The translations under genes and the position numbers were made by a program. Source: Nitrospinota bacterium (GTDB taxonomy: Bacteria; Nitrospinota; Nitrospinia; Nitrospinales; Nitrospinaceae). From it: a stretch of 5,008 nt of DNA. The stretch is from assembly GCA_027298165.1 (NCBI GenBank), contig JAPUGN010000092.1, positions 1 through 5,008 of the forward strand, written 5' to 3'. Shown piece by piece: positions 1-5,008 of the stretch. The notes beneath the pieces were generated by a model. That model was not told where the DNA came from. It worked only from the letters and a program-made list of their open reading frames with translations, and did no database searches. Position 1 is the stretch's first letter. Each line of letters begins with the position of its first letter.

Positions 1-436
1 ATCTCCCTGGGGTTGCGACAAGAATATCAACGCCACGCGATAACGCGCGGATTTGTGCTTTAGGACTCACTCCGCCGAAAACGACTGCTTGATTGAATTT
101 TAAATAACGACCGTAAACATGGAAACTCTCGTCAATTTGCAGAGCCAGCTCGCGGGTGGGTGTCAGGATGAGAGCGCGGACTTCCTTGGGCCTGGGTTTC
201 TCTTGCCGTTTGGCGAGGCGTTGCAAAATGGGTAAGGCAAAGGCAGCGGTTTTACCGGTCCCTGTTTGTGCGCACCCCAGAAGGTCGCGGCCTTGCAAGA
301 GATGTGGAATCGCCTCCATCTGAATAGGCGTGGGCAGCGTGTACTTTTCTTCGCTGACCGCCCGGCAGATGGGACTGATGAGGTTGAGAGCGTCGAATCC
401 TCCTGAATTGGACGCGGGTAATGATGGGTTGAGCAT
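1..436 (-). CDS. rhlE: DEAD-box ATP-dependent RNA helicase, RhlE type (N-terminal part, runs off left edge)
   Basis: This is an ATP-dependent RNA helicase that would unwind or remodel RNA duplexes in the cytoplasm (ribosome assembly, RNA turnover, cold adaptation in the family). My minus-strand translation gives 145 residues of the first RecA-like domain, with the motifs in the correct order: the Q-motif region (F14, then PTPIQ at 35-39), motif I/Walker A AQTGTGKT at 56-63, motif Ia PTRELA at 93-98, the GG of motif Ib at 121-122 preceded by VVF (FGGVS is typical of RhlE), and TPGR at 142-145 at the window edge. The DEAD box, motif III and the second RecA domain lie outside. I chose the ATG at 436-434 because a GGAG lies six bases upstream. 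In-frame ATGs at 448, 469 and 481 could extend it but have poorer ribosome sites. It is separated from the pentapeptide gene by about 400 bp, so it probably has its own promoter. The family is near certain. The RhlE subgroup is likely, judged only from this N-terminal part. Confidence 0.93.
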   Translation of the reverse strand, partial: MLNPSLPASNSGGFDALNLISPICRAVSEEKYTLPTPIQMEAIPHLLQGRDLLGCAQTGTGKTAAFALPILQRLAKRQEKPRPKEVRALILTPTRELALQIDESFHVYGRYLKFNQAVVFGGVSPKAQIRALSRGVDILVATPGR

Positions 437-442
437 AGTTTT

Positions 443-446
443 CTCC
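443..446 (-). promoter_or_regulatory. Shine-Dalgarno site of the DEAD-box helicase gene
   Basis: On the minus strand GGAG is followed by AAAACT and then the ATG at 436, a six-base spacing that is close to ideal. The same bases form part of an upstream in-frame ATG-GAG, so two starts four codons apart are possible. This site favours the downstream ATG. Confidence 0.6.
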
Positions 447-797
447 ATAGTGAAATAATGATACTGCATAGCGCAGATCATCAGAGCGCAAAGCTCTAGC
501 TTCTGTTCGAATGGTGTGATTGATTTCTTATTTTTTAGAAGAAATTGGGCAATATGGAGAAAAAACGGGGGAGAAATTCAGACTTAAACCTTATGGAGGG
601 TCGGACTTTTCTCAACCAAAAAGGAAAACATTCCCTGGTTCGACACCAGCAATTCTCTAGACGGCTTCAACCACCTAATGTGACCGGTCATTATAACAAG
701 GATTTTCCATTTCACAACAAAAATAAAAATATTAATAAATTTGCCATACTAACTTTTCCAAAATCGCTTCAAATAAGGCTCTTGGCAGGGCAACTGC

Positions 798-830
798 GGC
801 CCTGGGTCGGGGATTGCTTCGGCCCAGGCC
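798..830 (-). terminator. GC-rich hairpin just downstream of the pentapeptide gene (possible terminator)
   Basis: Reading in gene direction, a GC-rich stem (CCTGGG with CCCAGG, extended by GG/CC across a one-base bulge) begins about eight bases after the TAA stop of the pentapeptide gene and encloses a 16-base loop. There is no T-tract directly after it, so it is not a classic intrinsic terminator. It could be a 3'-end stabilising hairpin or part of a Rho-dependent end. Confidence 0.25.
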
Positions 831-838
831 GGATGCGT

Positions 839-1708
839 TTACTCACCCCGGGCGGCTTCAGTGCATTTGAATTCCGTTTCCGAGATCCATTGGATTTCGA
901 GATTGTCCGGCAGTTTTGTTTTCCGGTCGATCATCGCCGTATTTAAATTGTCGCCGGAAAGGTTGGTGACCAGGGACAGGTCCGCTCCCGTCAGGTTCGT
1001 ACCCTCAAGAATCGTTTCGGCGAAGTCAGATCCCCGGATGCTGGCATCAGTCAGATCGGCACCGGTCAGATCGGCACCCTTGAAATACACCCGCGTCAGA
1101 TTTGATTTGTTAAAATTGGTTCCCCTGAGATTGGCATCCCTGAAATCGCAGCCGCTCAGGTTGCACCCGCTGAGGTCGGTGTTTTCGAGTGTGGCTCCGG
1201 AAAAATTGGCTTTGCTGAGATGCGACTTGGGAATACTCGCGCCGGTCAAGTCGGCCTGCTTCAGCTCCGCTCCCCGCAGGTCACTTTTGCTAAGATTCAC
1301 ATTGCGAAAATTGCTTCCGTTCAATCGGGCCTGATTGAGATCCGCCCGGTTGAGATTGGAATCGCGAAAGTCGGCCTTGAGAGCCAACGCCTGGGTGAAC
1401 CAGGAACTGCTGAGATTCGTCTGACTCAGATTCGCGCCGCTCAGGTTGGTTTGGGTGAAGTTGGCGCGGATCAGCTGGGCAGCGTGAAAATTGGCCCCGA
1501 CCAGAAAACTTCCTTTAAAATCTGCTCCGTTCAAACTCGCCTGTTCGAAATTCGCCTTTTTGAGGTTGGATTTCTGGAGCTCCGCTTCCTTCAGGAATCC
1601 ATGGCTCAGATCGATGCCCTCCAGATCGGTCCCGCCCAACTGGGCTTTTTCAAGTTGGTCTTTTTGCGCTTCGATTTTCTGTTTATCCGGTTTACTCAGT
1701 TTCGCCAT
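839..1708 (-). CDS. Pentapeptide-repeat protein, continuous right-handed beta-helix
   Basis: A 289-residue protein, almost all of it tandem A(D/N)LXX-type pentapeptides. From residue 21 to 245 the five-residue register never breaks: 45 consecutive pentapeptides with L, F or I at the central inward-facing position, A109 being the only exception. This predicts a right-handed quadrilateral beta-helix of about eleven coils. Residues 1-20 are charged and probably helical, and could cap the helix. Residues 246-289 leave the repeat (an NLSGDNLNTAMIDRKTKLP stretch, then a short tail). There is no signal peptide or membrane segment, so it is probably cytoplasmic. Qnr and MfpA in this fold mimic DNA and protect gyrase, but they are interrupted by loops or are strongly acidic. 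Here I count about 33 K/R against 36 D/E, so a DNA-mimic role is not indicated. No function can be assigned. The start is the ATG at 1708, with only a weak GGA about nine bases upstream. It appears monocistronic, with its own promoter and isolated from the tRNA by a terminator. Confidence 0.95.
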   Translation of the reverse strand: MAKLSKPDKQKIEAQKDQLEKAQLGGTDLEGIDLSHGFLKEAELQKSNLKKANFEQASLNGADFKGSFLVGANFHAAQLIRANFTQTNLSGANLSQTNLSSSWFTQALALKADFRDSNLNRADLNQARLNGSNFRNVNLSKSDLRGAELKQADLTGASIPKSHLSKANFSGATLENTDLSGCNLSGCDFRDANLRGTNFNKSNLTRVYFKGADLTGADLTDASIRGSDFAETILEGTNLTGADLSLVTNLSGDNLNTAMIDRKTKLPDNLEIQWISETEFKCTEAARGE

Positions 1709-1746
1709 AGGGGTTCATCCGATGATCCGTTGTATTGGGGAACGCC

Positions 1747-1776
1747 ATTGTACGGAGAATGTCCGCATGAAGTAAA
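1747..1776 (-). promoter_or_regulatory. Probable sigma-70 promoter of the pentapeptide gene
   Basis: On the minus strand TTTACT (1776-1771, four of six to TTGACA) is followed after 18 bases by TACAAT (1752-1747, five of six to TATAAT). Transcription would begin near 1740, giving a leader of about 30 bases before the ATG at 1708. Its position downstream of the tRNA terminator supports an independent start for this gene. It was identified by eye only. Confidence 0.45.
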
Positions 1777-1828
1777 GGAGAATTGGGCTCATCCTTCAGG
1801 AGGCATGGCGTATACCGGGCAGGATATC

Positions 1829-1867
1829 AATAAAAGAGGAGTTGCGGGGTGGGCCGCAACTCCTCTT
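1829..1867 (-). terminator. Strong Rho-independent terminator after tRNA-Leu
   Basis: A perfect 14-bp stem (AAGAGGAGTTGCGG at 1834-1847 with its exact complement at 1854-1867) closes a six-base loop. In the minus direction the stem ends in TTTTATT, as expected for an intrinsic terminator. It starts ten bases after the CCA end of the tRNA. The plus-direction flank lacks a T-tract, so it acts mainly for minus-strand transcription. Confidence 0.92.
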
Positions 1868-1876
1868 AAAGCTCTA

Positions 1877-1963
1877 TGGTGCCGAAGGCGAGAATCGAAC
1901 TCGCACGGGGTTGCCCCCACTGGATTTTGAATCCAGCGCGTCTACCAATTCCACCACTTCGGC
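1877..1963 (-). tRNA. tRNA-Leu, anticodon CAA
   Basis: An 87-base class II tRNA including an encoded CCA. The acceptor stem GCCGAAG (1963-1957) pairs perfectly with CTTCGGC, followed by discriminator A (1880) and CCA (1879-1877). The D arm contains GGTAGAC. The anticodon stem CTGGA/TCCAG encloses loop TTCAAAA with anticodon CAA at 1929-1927, which reads the leucine codon UUG. The long variable arm has a GGGG/CCCC stem, typical of tRNA-Leu, and the T arm is GCGAG-TTCGATT-CTCGC. It lies between the membrane/TPR gene and a strong terminator. It closely resembles the leuX type, which is a frequent integration target in enterobacteria, but no integrase or duplicated tRNA end is visible here. Confidence 0.98.
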
Positions 1964-1975
1964 ATGATCCGGAAA

Positions 1976-2004
1976 AATTTATCACAACCGGCTCCAAAGG
2001 ACAA
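1976..2004 (-). promoter_or_regulatory. Probable promoter of tRNA-Leu
   Basis: On the minus strand TTGTCC (2004-1999) is separated by exactly 17 bases from TAAATT (1981-1976). A TGTGATAAA overlap gives an extended -10 appearance. Transcription would begin around 1969, a few bases before the mature 5' end at 1963. Each hexamer matches consensus at four of six positions, so support comes mainly from spacing and location. Confidence 0.4.
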
Positions 2005-2027
2005 CGGGGAAAGGTTCGCGGCGGGGA

Positions 2028-3977
2028 TTAATGGAAATCGCCGGGCGCGGGGGGTGGTGCCGATTTCTGTTGTTTCTGAAAACGGCGCGCCGCAACCAGC
2101 AGTTGGCTGGCATTACCATCCTCAGGATTGATCTCCAACAGGCGGTTGAGGTAGGTGATCGTCTGATCATACTGCTTGAACAGCATACTGGAGCTGATCA
2201 GATTGTTCAGCGCATCGATATAGAGCGGGTCCAGTTCATACGCTTTCTGGAACGAAGCGTCAGCAAAAAAATACGATTTCAGATCCCAGAACACCATTCC
2301 CATTTCGTTTTGCGCCACCGGCTGATCCGGGTTGATCTGGAGGGTGCGGCGGTAATACTTCAATGCGGCCTGCAGGCGTCGGGATTGATGATAGGCCCGG
2401 GCCAGGGTCAATTGCCAGTCCGCCGCGCCGGGTTGCCCGGATACCGCTTGCTCCAGATACGGCAGGGCCTCCAGGGGCCGTTTCAGGGCCAGCAGGGCGA
2501 GGCCGGAATTGAATTGCACTTCAGGTACTTTGATCCCCTGACGCATCAGTTCATGGTACGCATCCAACGCCTTCGCGTATTCTTTCCGCTGAATATGAAT
2601 CTCGCCCATCTTGATCAGCGCCGGAATGTGTTTTGAATCGAGGTGCAACGTGGTGGCCAGGGCTTTCTCCGCCGGGTCGGCGGACCCTGCGTTCAGGTAA
2701 GCCCGGGCCAGCTCATAATGGACACGCGGTTTGTGGGGGGAACTGCGGGCGGTTTCTTGCCACAGGGAAATTTCCGACCGGTAATCCTGACCCCGGCCGA
2801 AAGTGAGTATCAGAAACAGGGCCGGCACGCCCATTCGCAGCCACGCAGCGATCGGGTGGCGGTTGCCCAGGGCGATCAGGGCCATCGCCAGTAACAGATG
2901 AAGTCCCATGCCCGGCAGGTAAAATCGGGATTCGGAGACCACCGGATCGTCCATCCCCAATCCGTAAAAACTTATGAAAATCAAAAATGTCCAGAGTGAC
3001 GCCCACAGCACCAGGGGAGAACGGGTGGCCCGCACCCCCGCCGCCAATAGCCCGATGGCCAGTAACGCCACCATCCATGTCCAATCCCAAACCCCCGCCA
3101 CCAGACGGAAGTCAGGATCCAGATTCAAATGAAAAGGCAATAGGACTTTGGGCAAATAATAAAAAGCGAAGGCCTTGATCTGCGTCAAAAAATATAATAG
3201 CGGCACACTGGCACGATGGCCCGAGGCCTCTTTCAACAGTTCGGGCGCCGGTGTGGTGAACTGATAAATCAGGTAAATAATCCAGGGAATCAGCGCCAGG
3301 GCAAATAACTCGAGTTCCATTTTTTTGGAGGAGACCAGATAAAACCGGTAAAAAATCCATCCCATGAAGGGTAGCGTGACCATGACCGGGTCACTGGCGC
3401 CGCCCAATCCGAAACAGGCCATGGCGAATAGCAGGTCCACCGAGCCCTTGGCTTTCTTGGGATTCTCCTTGAATTCTCTTAAATATCGCGTCAAAAATCC
3501 GAAGGTCAGCAGATAAAACAAGCTTCCAAACAGAATAGGCCGCGATGAGGTGAGTATCACTGCTTGAGTGTTCAGGGGGTGGACCAGATGGATAGTGGCG
3601 GCCACGAAGGGGAGCCATCGCAGGGGTTCGGAATCCCCGGGGCTGAACAGAATCAACCATTCCCGCGTGACCCAGAAAAATGCCAGCCCGACCCCCAAGT
3701 GGATCAGGAGGTTCACCAGATGGTAACCCCAGGGGGTCCTGTGACCCATCAAGTAGTTGATAGCAAACGATAGTTTGGGCACAGAACCGTTAAATACCTG
3801 GTCGATTCGGGTGATTTCATCCACCTTCGAGAAATCCTGAATGACCGGATCCTCCAGCAGGGTCTGCACCTCCAAGGCTGTAAAGGGGGCATTTAGGGTT
3901 CCCGCATAGGCCAGAATACCCATTGCCAGCAAAATCAGCGCTTGGGCGCCGGAGTTTTTGATCAGGTTGGATTGCAT
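2028..3977 (-). CDS. Polytopic membrane protein with C-terminal TPR domain (TMTC-like, GT-C glycosyltransferase fold)
   Basis: A 649-residue protein. Residues 1-400 are hydrophobic, with about ten or eleven membrane segments (roughly 11-30, 85-104, 121-141, 146-165, 182-214, 222-240, 258-282, 298-315, 321-341, 354-370, 380-393). Residues 416-619 form six TPRs in exact 34-residue spacing, followed by a short proline-rich tail. The LSFAINY...GYHLVNLLIH stretch (69-93), HLVHPLNTQAV (130-140) with SSRPILFGSLFYL after it, and SESRFYLPGMG (348-358) match the bacterial relatives of TMTC proteins. That family has the GT-C fold of lipid-linked-sugar glycosyltransferases and uses the TPRs for substrate or partner binding. 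An O-glycosyltransferase role is therefore inferred, not shown. The first-loop acidic pair normal in these proteins appears altered (ALE at 34-36). The start is the ATG at 3977. No clear Shine-Dalgarno precedes it, and the nearby ATG at about 3997 is out of frame. The gene diverges from the sigma-54 activator gene and is followed by tRNA-Leu. Confidence 0.92.
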   Translation of the reverse strand: MQSNLIKNSGAQALILLAMGILAYAGTLNAPFTALEVQTLLEDPVIQDFSKVDEITRIDQVFNGSVPKLSFAINYLMGHRTPWGYHLVNLLIHLGVGLAFFWVTREWLILFSPGDSEPLRWLPFVAATIHLVHPLNTQAVILTSSRPILFGSLFYLLTFGFLTRYLREFKENPKKAKGSVDLLFAMACFGLGGASDPVMVTLPFMGWIFYRFYLVSSKKMELELFALALIPWIIYLIYQFTTPAPELLKEASGHRASVPLLYFLTQIKAFAFYYLPKVLLPFHLNLDPDFRLVAGVWDWTWMVALLAIGLLAAGVRATRSPLVLWASLWTFLIFISFYGLGMDDPVVSESRFYLPGMGLHLLLAMALIALGNRHPIAAWLRMGVPALFLILTFGRGQDYRSEISLWQETARSSPHKPRVHYELARAYLNAGSADPAEKALATTLHLDSKHIPALIKMGEIHIQRKEYAKALDAYHELMRQGIKVPEVQFNSGLALLALKRPLEALPYLEQAVSGQPGAADWQLTLARAYHQSRRLQAALKYYRRTLQINPDQPVAQNEMGMVFWDLKSYFFADASFQKAYELDPLYIDALNNLISSSMLFKQYDQTITYLNRLLEINPEDGNASQLLVAARRFQKQQKSAPPPAPGDFH

Positions 3978-4067
3978 AAACGTTTGATTTTCTGCATGTT
4001 ATAAATACCCCAAAAGAGGCTGTGCTAAATTTTTAAAATCAGTGCGGTTTTTACCCCAAAGCCATGC

Positions 4068-4105
4068 AAAAATGTTTACAATAATTAGCGTAATGTAACA
4101 TTTTT
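4068..4105. repeat. Imperfect inverted repeat in the divergent intergenic region
   Basis: AAAAATGTTTACA (4068-4080) pairs with TGTAACATTTTT (4094-4105) over 12 bp with one bulged T, leaving a 13-base centre. Within the right arm, AATGT-A-ACATT is also locally palindromic (4092-4102). Being between divergent starts it is more likely a regulator-binding site or cruciform than a terminator. The AT-rich context raises the chance that it is incidental. Confidence 0.45.
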
Positions 4106-4111
4106 ATTACT

Positions 4112-4141
4112 TTGCTGATAACCCGTTCGGAACCGTATCAT
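4112..4141 (+). promoter_or_regulatory. Possible promoter of the sigma-54 activator gene
   Basis: TTGCTG (4112-4117) is separated by 18 bases from TATCAT (4136-4141, five of six to TATAAT). The -35 matches only three of six. It lies just downstream of the inverted repeat, which would suit a repressor or activator site, and implies a leader of about 125 bases that would include the 25-codon ORF at 4201. Weak, by-eye call. Confidence 0.25.
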
Positions 4142-4200
4142 CCTTATCTGGATGAAGCACCTTTTTTCAATAATTTTGACTGTTTCCATCGACCACTGCC

Positions 4201-4278
4201 ATGGGCGAATACGTATCTTTTTTAAACCACTTGTGTGAATTTCAAAGGTTTCACCGTTTGATCAACCTGGAATTATGA
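4201..4278 (+). CDS. Possible 25-residue leader ORF overlapping the activator start by ATGA
   Basis: An ORF starting with ATG at 4201 encodes 25 residues (begins MGEYVSFLNH, ends LINLEL). It stops with a TGA sharing four bases (ATGA) with the start of the sigma-54 activator gene. Such overlaps often mark translational coupling. Against it: there is no Shine-Dalgarno before 4201, the peptide resembles nothing I know, and an ORF this short is expected by chance. The reading frame is blocked upstream by TGA at 4177. Confidence 0.2.
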   Translation: MGEYVSFLNHLCEFQRFHRLINLEL

Positions 4279-5008
4279 AGCAAATCAATCAATACGCCAA
4301 CATTCTGACCCTGAGAAAAATTTCATCACTGTTCAAAACCACGTTCAAGAATGTGGACGAACTGTTGAACATCGTGTTGGAAACCGCCCAATTCAGCGTA
4401 GGCTCCCGCCATGCCTCCCTGCTCCTTTTGGATGAAAAGGCCAACAAACTCCAGTTTTACCAGGCGTCCGGCAAGGGGACGGGCCAGTTGAAACTGGTGG
4501 AGATTCCCCAGGGCGTCGGCCTGGCGGGGCTCGTGGCCGAAACCGGGGAGGCTATTGTATCCAATGATGTGCAAAACGACAAACGCTGGTTCAGCAAAGT
4601 CAGCGAAATGACCGACCTGAATGTGATATCAATCGCCAGTCTTCCCCTGATTTTGAAAGGTGTGATCATTGGCGTGGTTCAGTTTCTGGACAAGCAGGAT
4701 GACAGCATTTATTCCGAGCAGGACCTGGAGCTGCTGGAACGTTTTTCTAAAATGATGGCCATGTTTTTCGAGGTCAGCCGCAGCAACGAAATTCTCGGGG
4801 AGGAATTCGACCGGCTCCAGGAGAAATACCGCCAGCGCTACACCATTGTCGGCGAGAGCCAGGCCATCCGAAAATGCATTGCCCAGGCGGAAAAGGTTTC
4901 CAATTCCAAGGCGGCGATCCTGCTCACCGGAGACAGCGGTACCGGCAAGGAGTTATTTGCGCATCTCATCCATGACCGCAGCCTGCGCCAGACCAAACCC
5001 TTTGTGTC
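4275..5008 (+). CDS. GAF-domain sigma-54-dependent transcriptional activator (N-terminal part, runs off right edge)
   Basis: The plus-strand translation gives 244 residues to the window edge. Residues about 25-165 form a GAF sensory domain: the GVGLAGLVAETGEAIVSNDV stretch at 80-99, DKRWF at 102-106, and SLPLILKGVIIGVVQFLDK at 122-140 are the usual core strands. A helical linker (about 166-188) leads into a sigma-54 AAA+ domain that begins at YTIVGESQAIRK (189-200), with Walker A GDSGTGKE at 219-226 (most members have GESGTGKE) and the conserved AHLIHDRS...KPFV that follows. The GAFTGA loop, Walker B and any C-terminal HTH lie beyond the window. With no receiver domain, it is probably controlled by a ligand or partner bound to GAF rather than by phosphorylation. 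In the family such proteins hydrolyse ATP to open sigma-54 promoters. The start is secure: no other in-frame ATG, GTG or TTG exists between it and an in-frame upstream TGA. Its ribosome site is weak (TGGA). It diverges from the membrane/TPR gene, a possible but unproven target. Confidence 0.93.
   Translation, partial: MKQINQYANILTLRKISSLFKTTFKNVDELLNIVLETAQFSVGSRHASLLLLDEKANKLQFYQASGKGTGQLKLVEIPQGVGLAGLVAETGEAIVSNDVQNDKRWFSKVSEMTDLNVISIASLPLILKGVIIGVVQFLDKQDDSIYSEQDLELLERFSKMMAMFFEVSRSNEILGEEFDRLQEKYRQRYTIVGESQAIRKCIAQAEKVSNSKAAILLTGDSGTGKELFAHLIHDRSLRQTKPFV

Larger units (their letters stand above)
437..838. other. Gene-poor spacer between pentapeptide gene and helicase gene
   Basis: About 400 bp with no credible gene. 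It should hold the 3' end signals of the pentapeptide gene and the promoter and leader of the helicase gene. Visible structure: a pure A/T run of 24 bases at 719-742; a perfect 10-bp palindrome TGACCGGTCA at 681-690; a 7-bp inverted repeat ATTTCTT/AAGAAAT at 523-529 and 539-545; and a small AGAGC/GCTCT hairpin at 483-497 just upstream of the helicase start. No -35/-10 pair for the helicase stands out. A plus-strand open frame at 545-946 crosses the spacer but has no recognisable domain, has low-complexity basic content, and overlaps the 3' end of the pentapeptide gene antisense. I treat it as noise. Confidence 0.6.
3978..4274. other. Divergent intergenic region between membrane/TPR gene and sigma-54 activator gene
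   Basis: About 300 bp, AT-rich, expected to contain promoters for both flanking genes. For the minus-strand gene a TATAAC (4003-3998) lies about 21 bases before the ATG but has no good -35. TACCCCAAA occurs twice in direct orientation (4006-4014 and 4052-4060). An imperfect inverted repeat and a possible leader ORF are listed separately. I found no convincing sigma-54 (-24/-12) promoter in either direction. Confidence 0.6.

Noticed and set aside
252..491. 79-codon minus-strand frame overlapping the helicase start
   Set aside because: It is out of frame with the helicase, whose motifs are unmistakable, and shows no domain.
681..690. Perfect palindrome TGACCGGTCA as an operator
   Set aside because: A 10-bp palindrome is expected several times by chance in a window this size. 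It does not extend, and it lies far from any identified promoter.
545..946. 133-codon plus-strand open frame across the spacer
   Set aside because: No recognisable domain, no good ribosome site, and its last 100 bases or so run antisense through the well-supported pentapeptide gene.
861..1930. Long plus-strand open frames opposite the pentapeptide gene
   Set aside because: Their periodic residues (RSAPVR-like and AQVG-like patterns) simply mirror the 15-base repeat on the other strand. One even runs through the tRNA-Leu gene.
1877..1963. Genomic island integrated at tRNA-Leu(CAA)
   Set aside because: No integrase, no repeated tRNA 3' end, and the native terminator directly follows the tRNA.
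2031..3178. Several open frames opposite or out of frame with the membrane/TPR gene
   Set aside because: They lie inside a gene with clear membrane segments and six regular TPRs, and show no family features of their own.
4009..4034. Sigma-54 promoter-like TAGCACA upstream of the membrane/TPR gene
   Set aside because: The -24 element has AG instead of the near-invariant GG, and the -12 position has TTT instead of GC.

Overview
The window is ordinary bacterial chromosome of moderate GC content. The lineage cannot be fixed from this sequence. A class II tRNA-Leu with encoded CCA, an RhlE-type DEAD-box helicase, a sigma-54 enhancer-binding protein and a TMTC-like membrane/TPR protein together suggest a Gram-negative, environmental bacterium such as a deltaproteobacterium-, Nitrospirota- or Nitrospinota-like group. 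That placement is inference. I see no transposase, integrase, CRISPR array or phage gene.

Layout. From 3977 down to 1 everything reads on the minus strand, in transcription order: a 649-residue polytopic membrane protein with six C-terminal TPRs (3977-2028); a tRNA-Leu(CAA) (1963-1877) with its own plausible promoter and a very strong intrinsic terminator (1867-1829); a 289-residue pentapeptide-repeat protein (1708-839) with a plausible sigma-70 promoter; a gene-poor, partly AT-rich spacer (838-437); and the N-terminal 145 residues of a DEAD-box RNA helicase that runs off the left edge. On the plus strand, from 4275 to the right edge, is the first 244 residues of a GAF-domain sigma-54-dependent activator. 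It diverges from the membrane/TPR gene across a roughly 300-bp intergenic region that holds an imperfect inverted repeat and a possible 25-codon leader ORF.

How the genes relate. The tRNA terminator separates the membrane/TPR gene and tRNA from the pentapeptide gene, and the long spacer separates the latter from the helicase. These therefore look like independent transcription units rather than one operon. The only suggestive functional link is the divergent pair (sigma-54 activator / TMTC-like protein), but I found no convincing -24/-12 promoter between them.

I did not find a clearly novel multi-gene system. The points most worth a second look are the uninterrupted 45-pentapeptide solenoid, the altered acidic motif in the first extracytoplasmic loop of the membrane/TPR protein, the ATGA-overlapping leader ORF in front of the activator, and a tRNA-like fold in the spacer.
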